Assembly: GCA_002753505.1 (NCBI GenBank)
Contig: PEAG01000039.1
Coordinates: forward strand, 1 to 33,370
Direction: 5' to 3'
Length of the DNA: 33,370 nucleotides
DNA from: Magnetococcales bacterium HCHbin5
Lineage (GTDB): Bacteria > Pseudomonadota > Magnetococcia > Magnetococcales > Magnetaquicoccaceae
Below the pieces are notes generated by a model. It saw only the letters and a program-made list of their open reading frames with translations. It did no database searches and was not told the DNA's origin. The position numbers and the translations under genes were made by a program. Positions 8,764 to 17,375 of the stretch are shown here, piece after piece. Position 1 is the stretch's first letter, and the number at the start of each line of letters is the position of its first letter.

Positions 8764-10728
8764 TTACCCGTCCAGAGGGGTGCTGCCGTAAAGATAGGCC
8801 CCTTTCTTGTTGCCCCACCAGACAATCTCACGACACCAGGTCTGAAAATGATCATAACTGCGACGGGCCCGCTCAATACGCAAACGGGTGGGTCGGGCCT
8901 CCAGAGGGAGCTGCAACCCCTTCAGAACGCCCTGATAATAGTCCATCATGTTATGATTCAATTCAATTTCCACATCGTCAACAACAAAGGGCTGATGCAC
9001 CAGGGCCAGATTCAAGCGCAAGGCATCCGCCAACGCCGCGCCCAACCGTTCGTCACAACCCGCCTCCCGGGCCAAACGCTGCAACAATGCCCCGGACTCC
9101 TGGTAAAACTGTTCCAGTTTTTTTTCAGCGGTCAACTGGATAAAGATGTACTCATCGGTCGGCCAAAAAATATCCAACCACTCCGGGCTGTGGGTATATT
9201 CATAGCCGCCGGCCTGGATGGCCTTTGCCTCCGCGATAAAAAAGTCGCGCACCTGGGCCAGCAGGGGAAAATCCGCCCCATCGACCGCCATGAAACGCTC
9301 AAAAATATCCCGATAGGCCACCCCGCCCACCTCCCGCATCACAATGATCGGAATTTGCAAAATTTTGTCAAAATGCAGCAACGCCGTCATCCAGGCCACC
9401 GCGCGACAGCGACACCAGTCGGCACGGGACAAACTGTAGGTGGCCACCACCAACTCCTGCCTTTCGGGCACATCATCCTCCATCGACTCCAGATGGCCGT
9501 GAATATTGACCACCCCGGTCTCCACCGTCTCGATGGCAAACCGCGCCCGATAATCGGCATGGCCCATCTCCGCGTTTGGCACGACCACACAGTTGCCAAA
9601 CTGAATGCGGTTGTGCTGACCCGATACCAGCAACTGGTCGATACCGGCCACAAAGGAGTCATAGGTCTCCCCCGGCAACCCCAGAATCATGTCGCTGAAG
9701 GTCTCCACCCCGGCGCGGGCAAAACGGTGTTGCAGCTCCAGGTAGACATCCAGCGAGATATTGTCGCGGCGAATATTTTTCAGCACCTCCAGCGAGAGAC
9801 TCTGAACCGAGAGGGCCACCCCCTTGTTCAAGCCGGCATCGGAGAGTATTTTCTGGGTCAGAAAGGCCCGTTCGGTGGCATTTTTGGTATTCTGCACCGA
9901 AAAGCCCTGGGGGAAACCGGTGCGGGCCCGATTGTCCGCCACATGGCGCACAATATCGAGATCCCGGGACAAAATGCCAAAATTGGCATCGCATACAAAC
10001 ACATACCCAATCTTGTTATCGGAAAACCAGTCGGCCTCCCGCAACAACCGGTCAATACTGAAACGGGCAACCTTGGCTGAGGTGGCAGAGCCCCAGTCAC
10101 AAAAACTGCAACTGAAGGGACAGCCCCGATTGGTCTCCCACAGGCCGATCCAGTTTTCCGTTGGATTGTTGCGGATCAAGGTGTCCAGAACCCCATTCAG
10201 AAAGGGGGATGGAATCTCATCCAGATCCCGGATACGGTCACCATTGGGGTTGCGATGGAAAACTCCATCCACGCCAATCCAGCTCACACCGGGAATGGCC
10301 ACCGGATCAACGGCGGGAAAGGCCTCCAGGTAGCGCAGGAAGGAGCGTTCCGACTCGTTGTGAAAGGCGAGATCAATCTGCGGATTGGCCCGCAAAAACG
10401 GCTCACAATGGTCCGGCACCTCCGGGCCACCGATGATAATGCGTATCTCAGGCCGCAACGCCTTCAACCGTCGCGCCGCCTCCAGGGAGATGCGGATGTT
10501 CCAGGCGTAGGCACTGAACCCCACCAGATCGGCCTCCCGGATGCGGTCGACAATGACATGGATGGGCATGCGTTTGTAGATCGGCTCCAGGAAACGGACC
10601 CTGGCCGGATCGCTGGCGTGTTGCTGGAAGTAGGATTGCAAGCAGGCCACCGAATAGGGCAGATAGTTCTGCCCCGAAAAGCTGTTGTTGATCTGCACAA
10701 GGGCGATGGTAGCGGGGAGACCCGACAT
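8764..10728 (-). CDS. B12-binding domain radical SAM protein
   Basis: 654 residues. Residues about 1-150 look like a cobalamin-binding Rossmann fold (SFSGQNYLPYSVACLQSYF, IREADLVGFSAYAWNI, IIIGGPEVPDH). The radical SAM core begins near residue 205 with RGCPFSCSFCDWG, giving Cx3Cx2C for the [4Fe-4S] cluster. It continues with SVQSLSLEVLKNIRRDN and DMILGLPGET. A C-terminal region of roughly 250 residues is helical and unassigned. The start is ATG at 10728 with GGAG nine bases upstream. Family members methylate unactivated carbons or rearrange carbon skeletons. Inside a sugar-nucleotide operon, C-methylation or another radical modification of a sugar or lipid carrier is plausible, but unproven. 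The classical DxHxxG B12 motif is not obvious, so base-off binding is likely. Confidence 0.88.
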   Translation of the reverse strand: MSGLPATIALVQINNSFSGQNYLPYSVACLQSYFQQHASDPARVRFLEPIYKRMPIHVIVDRIREADLVGFSAYAWNIRISLEAARRLKALRPEIRIIIGGPEVPDHCEPFLRANPQIDLAFHNESERSFLRYLEAFPAVDPVAIPGVSWIGVDGVFHRNPNGDRIRDLDEIPSPFLNGVLDTLIRNNPTENWIGLWETNRGCPFSCSFCDWGSATSAKVARFSIDRLLREADWFSDNKIGYVFVCDANFGILSRDLDIVRHVADNRARTGFPQGFSVQNTKNATERAFLTQKILSDAGLNKGVALSVQSLSLEVLKNIRRDNISLDVYLELQHRFARAGVETFSDMILGLPGETYDSFVAGIDQLLVSGQHNRIQFGNCVVVPNAEMGHADYRARFAIETVETGVVNIHGHLESMEDDVPERQELVVATYSLSRADWCRCRAVAWMTALLHFDKILQIPIIVMREVGGVAYRDIFERFMAVDGADFPLLAQVRDFFIAEAKAIQAGGYEYTHSPEWLDIFWPTDEYIFIQLTAEKKLEQFYQESGALLQRLAREAGCDERLGAALADALRLNLALVHQPFVVDDVEIELNHNMMDYYQGVLKGLQLPLEARPTRLRIERARRSYDHFQTWCREIVWWGNKKGAYLYGSTPLDG

Positions 10729-10926
10729 CCGACTTACTCCGCAGCGATGGAAACGCCCCCCATCCTGGTGGGGCAACAAGCAGTGCAGCGAGACGCCTTA
10801 TCTCGATTCGACACCACACACAAAGCATGAACGACAAGCCCGGCGGTCAACCAAAACTTTACCTCCATGGCGACCGTCAGGGAGGTGTGACCTTCCCCCG
10901 GGTACAGAGACAAAAAAGACGCAGTC

Positions 10927-11937
10927 CTACCGGGTCAGAAACAGCCCGCCCGACTGTACCCGCTCACGCCAGTAGGCCAACAGATCCCCCATGGTCTGCT
11001 CAAAGCTGATCTCCGGTTTCCAGCCCGAATGGCGGCTGAACTTTTCGGTATTGGGTATTTGCAAATCCGCATCGATGGGGCGCAACCGCTCCGGGTCCAC
11101 CTCTATCCGAATGCGGTCACGGGCGGGAGAGAGGGAGAGCAGATGGTTCAGCATCTCCCGGATGGTGCAATGGAAGGCCCCGCCAATGTTGTAATACTCT
11201 CCCGGGATGGGATTGACCGTCACCAGCATATAATAGGCCCGCACCGCATCCCGCACATCCGCCCAGGTACGCATGGAGTCCAGGTTGCCAACCCGCAGGA
11301 CGGGCGGGATCCGCTCCGCCTCGATCATGGCAATCTGTTTGGCAAAGGTGGATTCGGCAAACACATCCCCACGCCGTGGGCCGGTATGGGTGAACATGCG
11401 GGTGGTCATCACCTTTTGTCCATAGGCTTCGGCATGATAGCGTCCCAGCAGGTCGGTACCCACCTTGGAGATGGCATAGGGGGAGGCGGGATGAAAAGAG
11501 CACTCCTCATCAATCGGCAGCTTTTCCATGGGCACGCGCCCGAACACCTCCGACGAAGCGCAGACATGGATCACCGGATCGATGCCGGGACACAGGCGTA
11601 ACACCTCCAACAGGCGGGAGGTGCCGTTGATATTGGTATCCAGGGTATCATCGGGCGAGTTGAAACTGGTTTTGGGATAGCTCTGGGCCGCCAGATGAAA
11701 CACATAGTCGGGTTTGACCGCATGCACCACATGCTGCAGGGAGAGATAGTCCCGCAAATCGGCATAATGCTGGAACACCCGATCCCCTGCATTGATGCGG
11801 GGCAGCAGGTGGGCCACATTATCCAGCATGCTGCGCCAGCGGCACAAACCGTGTATCTCCCAATCGGTATGTTCCAGCAAAAAATCTGCCAGATGGGAGC
11901 CGACCATGCCTGTTATTCCGGTAATCAATGCACGCAT
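10927..11937 (-). CDS. GDP-mannose 4,6-dehydratase-like enzyme (possible GDP-heptose dehydratase)
   Basis: 336 residues of the extended SDR family. The N-terminal GITGMVGSHLADFLL, DLRDYLSLQHVV, FHLAAQSYPKTSF, the ASSEVFG catalytic segment and YAISK fit the Gmd group; TRMFTHTGPRRG and the ADVRDAVRAYYML segment agree. These enzymes form a 4-keto-6-deoxy sugar from GDP-mannose. Homologues (DmhA/WcbK) do the same with GDP-D-glycero-D-manno-heptose. Heptose genes nearby make the second substrate attractive, as inference. The ATG at 11937 has an excellent AAAGGAGG site seven bases upstream. The gene follows rfbG by 26 bases, so the two are co-transcribed. A 198-base gap with nothing recognisable separates it from the radical SAM gene. 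Confidence 0.87.
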   Translation of the reverse strand: MRALITGITGMVGSHLADFLLEHTDWEIHGLCRWRSMLDNVAHLLPRINAGDRVFQHYADLRDYLSLQHVVHAVKPDYVFHLAAQSYPKTSFNSPDDTLDTNINGTSRLLEVLRLCPGIDPVIHVCASSEVFGRVPMEKLPIDEECSFHPASPYAISKVGTDLLGRYHAEAYGQKVMTTRMFTHTGPRRGDVFAESTFAKQIAMIEAERIPPVLRVGNLDSMRTWADVRDAVRAYYMLVTVNPIPGEYYNIGGAFHCTIREMLNHLLSLSPARDRIRIEVDPERLRPIDADLQIPNTEKFSRHSGWKPEISFEQTMGDLLAYWRERVQSGGLFLTR

Positions 11938-11963
11938 ATTTGTGCCTCCTTTCTGTTTGCTGT

Positions 11964-13073
11964 CTAGCAAAATTGCGGTGTTTTATGGAGAGATGCCCCA
12001 TAGAGATCGATCTGTTGCAGGCAGACGGTGCGCATATCCTGGCCGCTCCGATAGGCCTTTGTCCATGCAACGATGGATTCAATCACCTGTTCCAACCTCC
12101 AGCGGGGGGTCCAGCCCAGCTCGGCGCGGGCCTTGGAACATTCCAACTTCAGGTAGGCGGCCTCATGGGGTTGGGAGGGGTCCACCTCCAGCCGATAGCG
12201 AGCCTCCGGGCCCCAGAGGGCACACAGACGGCTGACAATGGATTCGACCGGCCGGGCATCTTCATCCCATGGGCCAAAGTTCCAGCCGGTTGCCAGGGGG
12301 GTGCCCCGTTCAACCAGTTGTTCTGCCAGCAACAGATAACCCAGCAGCGGTTCCAGCACATGTTGCCAGGGCCGGATGGCGTGGGGGTTGCGCACCACGA
12401 TGGCCCGCCCGTCGAGCAGGGCCCGGACACAGTCGGGGATCAGCCGGTCCACCGCCCAGTCGCCGCCGCCGATCACATTGCCGGCCCGGGCAGAGGCCAG
12501 GGCAATGGCCGGTTGCGCATCGGACCGGGCATGAAAAAAAGAGTTGCGGTAGGCAGCGGTGACCAGTTCGGAGCAGGCTTTGCTGCTGGAGTAGGGGTCA
12601 TGACCGCCCAGGGGTTCATTTTCCCGATAGCCCCAGTGCCACTCCCGATTTTCGTAACATTTATCGGTGGTGATATTGACAATGGCCTGTACCGAGGGGC
12701 AGCGGCGGGCCGCTTCCAGCAGGTGAACGGTGCCCATGACGTTGGTGGCGTAGGTTGCAACCGGCTGTTGGTAGGAGGCCCGCACCAGCGGCTGGGCGGC
12801 CATATGAAACACAATATCGGGCCTGGCCTGCTGCATGACCGTTTGCAGTGTTTCAGCGTCCCGGATGTCGGCAATGGTGGAATCGACCCATTGATCCAGC
12901 CGGCAGAGTTGAAAAAGGCTGGGGTCGGTTGGTGGTTCCAGGGCATACCCTTTCACTTCCGCGCCCAGGGTGTGCAGCCAGAGGGAGAGCCAGGAGCCCT
13001 TGAAGCCGGTATGTCCCGTCAAAAACACGCGCCGTCCACGCCAAAAGTCAGGGGTTATCGTCCTGTTTTCCAC
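11964..13073 (-). CDS. rfbG: CDP-glucose 4,6-dehydratase
   Basis: 369 residues, close to the usual 360. It converts CDP-D-glucose to CDP-4-keto-6-deoxy-D-glucose, the second step of CDP-3,6-dideoxyhexose synthesis. Visible landmarks are FLTGHTGFKGSWLSLWLH (NAD turn plus the RfbG-specific W segment), NITTDKCYENREW, YSSSK, and GGGDWAVDRLIPDCVRAL. The start is GTG at 13073, with GGAGAAGGGA just upstream. It stands first in the minus-strand run that goes on to the Gmd-like gene. It lies about ten kilobases from rfbF and rfbH, with heptose genes between, so the pathway genes are split in this locus. Assignment is firm; the end product depends on the other genes. Confidence 0.93.
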   Translation of the reverse strand: MENRTITPDFWRGRRVFLTGHTGFKGSWLSLWLHTLGAEVKGYALEPPTDPSLFQLCRLDQWVDSTIADIRDAETLQTVMQQARPDIVFHMAAQPLVRASYQQPVATYATNVMGTVHLLEAARRCPSVQAIVNITTDKCYENREWHWGYRENEPLGGHDPYSSSKACSELVTAAYRNSFFHARSDAQPAIALASARAGNVIGGGDWAVDRLIPDCVRALLDGRAIVVRNPHAIRPWQHVLEPLLGYLLLAEQLVERGTPLATGWNFGPWDEDARPVESIVSRLCALWGPEARYRLEVDPSQPHEAAYLKLECSKARAELGWTPRWRLEQVIESIVAWTKAYRSGQDMRTVCLQQIDLYGASLHKTPQFC

Positions 13074-13105
13074 TCTCTTCCCTTCTCCTCTTAAATCTTT
13101 TCAAG

Positions 13106-13154
13106 CAATGGCAGGGGTCTGGGAACCGTCACGCCCCCCAGACCCCTGCCATTG
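13106..13154. terminator. Solo repeat tip forming an 18-bp perfect hairpin
   Basis: CAATGGCAGGGGTCTGGG at 13106-13123 pairs perfectly with its reverse complement at 13137-13154 around a 13-base loop. It is the outer tip of the large repeat elements without the rest: the flank AATCTTTTCAA on the left and AGAAGCACA on the right also occur at E1/E3 and E2. It sits between the stop of the HddC-GmhB fusion gene and the start of rfbG, both on the minus strand, so it may stop or attenuate transcription. There is no clear U tract. Confidence 0.6.
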
Positions 13155-13191
13155 TTCAGAAGCACAGGAACGGAAGGAAGCCATCGCCTGA

Positions 13192-14412
13192 TCAGGCGGG
13201 TTGACCCGATCCGTTCATCGTCTCAAACAAAAAATGGTCCAAACGACCGCCGGTAAACAGATGCCCCACCACCCCGGCCGCCGCCGCCGCCGCCAGATCG
13301 GAAGGCTTGTCCCCGATCAACAGACTGCCGGAACGATCAATCTCCCATTCTGACATAGCCTGTTCCAGCAGGCCAGGATTGGGCTTTCGACAGGAACACT
13401 CCACCCGCAACGCCCCCAGCCCTGCCGTGGGATGGTGCGGACAGTGGTAAACGGCATCCACATGGGCCCCCAGACTCGCCAACTCAAGCTCCATCCAGGC
13501 GGTCAACCGCTGAAACGCCGCCTCATCATAATAACCACGGGCGATGCCAGCCTGATTGGTAACGATAATAACCAGATAGCCCTGCTCGTTACACCAACGG
13601 ATCGCCTGAGGGGCCCCCGCCACCCACTCAAAACGGTCCGGGGTATGCACATAGCCATGGTCAATATTGATCACACCATCCCGATCAAAAAAGCAGGCCC
13701 TGCGGCGTTGCCAATGGGTCAAATCCTGATCCGCCCGGGCATAATCCACGGGGATACCCATATCGATAAAATATCCCCTGTACGGCCTGCCAAACAGTCG
13801 CCGCTCCTGCACCAGGCGGGGAAACAGCTCCCGCTCCAACGAAGAGACCCCCGCCGGCAGAGACTCCAACAACCGGCGATCCATCCAGGCAATCCCCGCA
13901 TTGATCAGACCCGGGTGCGGATCAGCCTCTTTTTCCCGAAACGCCACCACCTCTGTGCCGTGGATCTCCACCCGTCCGTAACGGGCCGCATCAGGCACTG
14001 CGCGCAAAGCCAGGGTCGCACTCGCCCACTCCGGATCGGTGGCGGCCAGGGGCAGATCCAGATAATTTATATCAAACAGGGAATCACCATTCAGCAAAAA
14101 AAAATGCTCCTGCAACTCCGCCGCCAGGAAGAGCAAGGCTCCCCCCGTCCCCAGGGGCTCCGGTTCAATGAAAGCGCGAACAGTCCGTTTGCGGTTCTGG
14201 TTGCTGTTGAAATGGTCAACAATCTGCTCCCCCAGATAACCACAGGACAGGACAATATCCCGGATGCCGTGGCGGGACAAATTCCAGACCAGATGTTCCA
14301 AAAAGGGACGACCGCCAACGGGCAGCAGGGGCTTGGGTACCTGCCTGGTCAATGCCCCCAGTCGGGTTCCTGCCCCACCAGCGAGAATGACAGCCTGTTT
14401 TGTCGGATACAT
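13192..14412 (-). CDS. Fused heptose-1-phosphate guanylyltransferase and heptose bisphosphate phosphatase
   Basis: 406 residues from the ATG at 14412 (GGTGG six bases upstream). Residues about 1-235 are an HddC-like nucleotidyltransferase: LAGGAGTRLG, QVPKPLLPVGGRPFLEHL, LLNGDSLFDINY and YFIDMGIPVDYARA. Residues about 240-400 are a GmhB/HddB-like HAD phosphatase: FFDRDGVIN, VTNQAGIARG, a zinc-loop CPHHP with downstream CSCRKPNPG, and GDKPSD. Together they would perform two steps of GDP-D-glycero-D-manno-heptose synthesis: removal of the C7 phosphate and GMP transfer to heptose 1-phosphate. The kinase HddA acts between sedoheptulose isomerisation and the phosphatase and is not in the window. 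The gene is divergent from gmhA. A longer upstream frame lacks similarity and is not used. Confidence 0.9.
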   Translation of the reverse strand: MYPTKQAVILAGGAGTRLGALTRQVPKPLLPVGGRPFLEHLVWNLSRHGIRDIVLSCGYLGEQIVDHFNSNQNRKRTVRAFIEPEPLGTGGALLFLAAELQEHFFLLNGDSLFDINYLDLPLAATDPEWASATLALRAVPDAARYGRVEIHGTEVVAFREKEADPHPGLINAGIAWMDRRLLESLPAGVSSLERELFPRLVQERRLFGRPYRGYFIDMGIPVDYARADQDLTHWQRRRACFFDRDGVINIDHGYVHTPDRFEWVAGAPQAIRWCNEQGYLVIIVTNQAGIARGYYDEAAFQRLTAWMELELASLGAHVDAVYHCPHHPTAGLGALRVECSCRKPNPGLLEQAMSEWEIDRSGSLLIGDKPSDLAAAAAAGVVGHLFTGGRLDHFLFETMNGSGQPA

Positions 14413-14731
14413 GATACCACCGTGAAATTTTGTTGCTGACCCTGCGCAAATGCCCCGTACCATCGGAACAGCTTCCAGGAGTGGGATGCGTGAATCCTGA
14501 CCAAAAGTCAACAAAAAATGTGGAAACCGGCCTGATGATGCAGGAATTGACCGTTTTTCCAGACCGGACGCGGCCCTGGCACCGGACAGGATCGGCCACT
14601 GCATAAATCCCCTTGCATGACCAATAAGGAGAGACTACCCTCGAGAAAAACGTGATGTGGGGGCTGTCATGGGCACCATGGGCTGGTGTCGATACCGCCG
14701 GTGTCGCCAGCTAATGACCGGAGCGGGCACA
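14413..14731. other. Divergent intergenic region between hddC-gmhB fusion and gmhA
   Basis: About 320 bases separate two divergent heptose genes and must hold both promoters. I see no gene in it. A TTGACT hexamer on the minus strand near 14510 has no good -10 at the right distance, so I do not call a promoter. GTG and ATG codons in frame with gmhA between 14657 and 14714 lack a ribosome site. Confidence 0.5.
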
Positions 14732-15379
14732 ATGAATGCAATCGAAAACTGTTTTTTGCAATCCTCTGACCCGGCCCGTTTCGCCCAGGGATATTGTGAC
14801 TATTTGGGTCGTCTGTTCAACCAACTGGATTATGACCGAATCGGTGCCTTCCTGGATGCCCTGTTGCAGGCACGGGAGCGACAGGCCCGCATTTTTTTTA
14901 TCGGCAATGGGGGCAGTGCGGCCACCGCCAGCCACTTTGCCAACGATATTGCCATCGGTTCCCGCAGTCGTCGCAAGCCCTTTCGGGCCGTCAGCCTGTG
15001 CGACAACGTGGCCATGCTCACCGCCCTTGCCAACGATTTTGGCTATGATCAAATCTTTGTCCGCCAACTGGAAAACCAGATGGTTGCCGGGGATATGGTT
15101 GTTGCGCTCTCGGCCTCCGGCAACTCTGCCAATGTTGTGCGCGCCATCGAATACGCCAATGCACACGAGGCGTTCACGGTGGGATTGACGGGATTTGATG
15201 GCGGACACCTGCAGCGATTGGTCCATTTGAATGTGCATGTACCGTCCAATCCAGGTGAATATGGTCCGGTGGAAGATATTCACATGATACTGGATCATCT
15301 GGTCGGGGCTTTTTTGATGCAGCGGGTTCAGGCCGAGGAGAGGGAGAGTGCTGCCCAGGCGTCGGGGCAGTGCGCATGA
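14732..15379 (+). CDS. gmhA: Sedoheptulose-7-phosphate isomerase
   Basis: 215 residues, slightly longer than the usual 190-200. It isomerises D-sedoheptulose 7-phosphate to D-glycero-D-manno-heptose 7-phosphate in the cytoplasm, the first step of heptose-nucleotide synthesis. SIS-domain landmarks are FIGNGGSAATASHFANDI, ALSASGNSANVVRAI and the Glu/His helix VEDIHMILDHL. The ATG at 14732 has GGAG at the proper distance; upstream in-frame starts at 14657 and 14714 are not supported. It is divergent from the HddC-GmhB fusion and is followed after 64 bases by a glycosyltransferase on the same strand. Together they indicate a GDP-heptose branch. Confidence 0.93.
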   Translation: MNAIENCFLQSSDPARFAQGYCDYLGRLFNQLDYDRIGAFLDALLQARERQARIFFIGNGGSAATASHFANDIAIGSRSRRKPFRAVSLCDNVAMLTALANDFGYDQIFVRQLENQMVAGDMVVALSASGNSANVVRAIEYANAHEAFTVGLTGFDGGHLQRLVHLNVHVPSNPGEYGPVEDIHMILDHLVGAFLMQRVQAEERESAAQASGQCA

Positions 15380-15443
15380 CGACCCATCCGCATATCCTGC
15401 ACGGCACCTTACCCTTGCAATCATTTCATTATCAATAGGATAA

Positions 15444-16742
15444 ATGGTCTGCATGAACAACCACCCTTCTTCTGCCCCCATTCTGCTCAGTATCTGCATT
15501 CCCACCTACAATCGCCAGCGGCAACTTGCCCATGCCCTGGAAAGTTTGCGCTGGACTCTGGATGTGGGATTTCCGGTTGAAATCACGGTCTCCAATAATG
15601 CCTCCACCGATGAAACAGAGCGGGTTGCGCTGGAGAAGGGTGCCCTCTTTCCCCACTTTCGCTATGCTCGCCAGCACCGCACGGTGGAGGCTGACATCAA
15701 TATTATCGCCGCCATGCGGTTGGCATCCGGCAAATATTGCATCTGGATGGCCGATGATGATTATCTCATTCCGGCTAGTTTGTTGGCAGAAATAGAGTAT
15801 CTGAACCAGCATGAGGATATTATTGTCAGCCATGCCTCGCCACAAATGTGGAATGATGTCACCCAGACAGAGTGTGGTTTGGTCTATCCGTTGGAGGAGG
15901 CTGTCGAATTTTCCCGCATTCAGAGTGCGGAGCTGTTTAATTTTATCTTTGCCAAACGGGTGTTTCCCGAATGGGGTCTCTACCGCACCGAGCAGTACAT
16001 GAAGGTGTTGTTTGAGCCCCATGCCCTCTATTTTCCGTTTGTCTGGACCTTTCGGGCTTTGGCCTATGGCCGGGTTCGTTTTCACACCACCCCCAACTAT
16101 CGGGTGGTTCTTCACAATGCGTTAAAGCATCAGGATCTCAACCAGGAAAATCAGGGGTTGGTGCAGGTCAAGACCTTCATGGACAAGTATCGGGGCGGGA
16201 TGGAGTTTGCCGCCTCCATGGCGTTGTGTGCGGCCGGTTTGGCTGAATTCAATCCAGACAACAGGAATGTTGTCCTGGACATGATCAATGATTTTGTGGT
16301 TGGTCGCATCAGTGTGGCCGCCCGTATTGCCCAGCATCATGGCAATTTTATTGCGGCTTCCGAATTTTTGCGGCGGCAGTTGTTGTGGGCAAAAACGGAG
16401 GCGGACCGGGCGATGATTCGCCAGTTGGAGGAAGAGGTGGTGGCCGGGGCGGCTGTGCAGGCGGTTGGGGAGTTGTTTGGGATTACGGCCGGGGCCAAGC
16501 GTCTTGTGTTGTGTGAAATGGCTGATCCGACGGGGATCCAGTTCCGTTTTCATCAGCTTGCGCCCAACGTTCCCACGGCGATTTGTTCTGTTTCCGTTGC
16601 GTTGTGTGAAACGGATCGGCAGGATTGTCTTTATCTCACGGAGCAGGAGGCGGTACGGCAAGCCTTGCGCGCAAGCGGTGTGCCCATCGGTAAAATTGTC
16701 TTGTATTCCGAAGCGGTGGCCATGTTCCGCATCACGGCCTGA
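15444..16742 (+). CDS. Family 2 glycosyltransferase
   Basis: 432 residues. The GT-A domain covers about residues 1-250: SICIPTYNRQRQLAHAL, ITVSNNASTDET, and the metal-binding acidic cluster in IWMADDDYLIP near residue 104. The remaining 180 residues are helical and then alpha/beta, with no family I recognise. Two starts are possible: ATG at 15444, three bases after AGGA, and ATG at 15453, twelve bases after it. The gene follows gmhA by 64 bases and is probably co-transcribed, so it may transfer the heptose or its derivative (inference). It converges on the minus-strand reductase gene across element E2, which probably ends both transcripts. Confidence 0.87.
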   Translation: MVCMNNHPSSAPILLSICIPTYNRQRQLAHALESLRWTLDVGFPVEITVSNNASTDETERVALEKGALFPHFRYARQHRTVEADINIIAAMRLASGKYCIWMADDDYLIPASLLAEIEYLNQHEDIIVSHASPQMWNDVTQTECGLVYPLEEAVEFSRIQSAELFNFIFAKRVFPEWGLYRTEQYMKVLFEPHALYFPFVWTFRALAYGRVRFHTTPNYRVVLHNALKHQDLNQENQGLVQVKTFMDKYRGGMEFAASMALCAAGLAEFNPDNRNVVLDMINDFVVGRISVAARIAQHHGNFIAASEFLRRQLLWAKTEADRAMIRQLEEEVVAGAAVQAVGELFGITAGAKRLVLCEMADPTGIQFRFHQLAPNVPTAICSVSVALCETDRQDCLYLTEQEAVRQALRASGVPIGKIVLYSEAVAMFRITA

Positions 16743-16785
16743 CGCGCATCCGCAACACTGACCCTTGCAATTTGCTTTTAAACAA

Positions 16786-17361
16786 TTGCAGGGGCCTGGG
16801 GACCGTCACGGTCCCCAGTGGGGTGCAGGGGCAAAGCCCCTGCATGTAACGGGCGCGCTTTCCCAAAAGCCCATTTGCGCAGCAAATGGGCGCAGCGCGC
16901 CCAAAACGCCCCGCAGGGGCACTCCTGGAGGGCGGCAGCCCGACCGAGAGCGGGCCAAATGGGGTATGGCTTGGAGAAAAAACACTCCTGGCCTTGTGTC
17001 AAACAAAAATCTGCATATCCACAAGTTCTGGTCTCTTATCCAAACATTTTCCATAACATAACCGTGCGAGTCGGGCTGCCGCCCTCCCAAGGTCGCCCCT
17101 GCGGGGCGGTTTTGTGCGCGTTGCGCAAATTTTCTGCGAAAATTTGCTTTGGGAAAACGCGCAGTGCATGCAGGGGCTTTGCCCCTGCACCCCACCGGGG
17201 ACCGTGACGGTCCCCGGACCCCTGCAATCGTTTAAAATTTGTGCGCGTTGCGCAAATTTTCTGCGAAAATTTGCTTTGGGAAAACGCGCAGTGCATGCAG
17301 GGGCTTTGCCCCTGCACCCCACCGGGGACCGTGACGGTCCCCGGACCCCTGCAATCGTTTA
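16786..17361. repeat. Composite palindromic repeat element E2
   Basis: Same design and orientation as E1. A type a arm at about 16786-17000 starts TTGCAGGGGCCTGGGGACC. A short centre contains CTTATCCAAACATTTTCC. A type b arm at about 17058-17227 is in inverted orientation. Its outer 122 bases (17113-17234) are repeated at 17240-17361, period 127, including the flanking bases CGTTTA. The left flank TAAACAATTGCAGGGG and the right flank, read on the other strand as TAAACGATTGCAGGGG, show that the terminal inverted repeat extends beyond the GC-rich part. The element fills the whole gap between two convergent genes and probably forms a bidirectional terminator. No coding sequence inside. Confidence 0.85.
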
Positions 17362-17375
17362 GAAGCACACTGCAA

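Noticed and set aside
8731-10080. Long plus-strand frame opposite the radical SAM gene
   Set aside because: Antisense shadow; the minus strand carries all conserved motifs.
14413-14604. 64-residue N-terminal extension of the HddC-GmhB protein
   Set aside because: The added residues have no similarity to the family, and the ATG at 14412 has a ribosome site and matches the normal N terminus.
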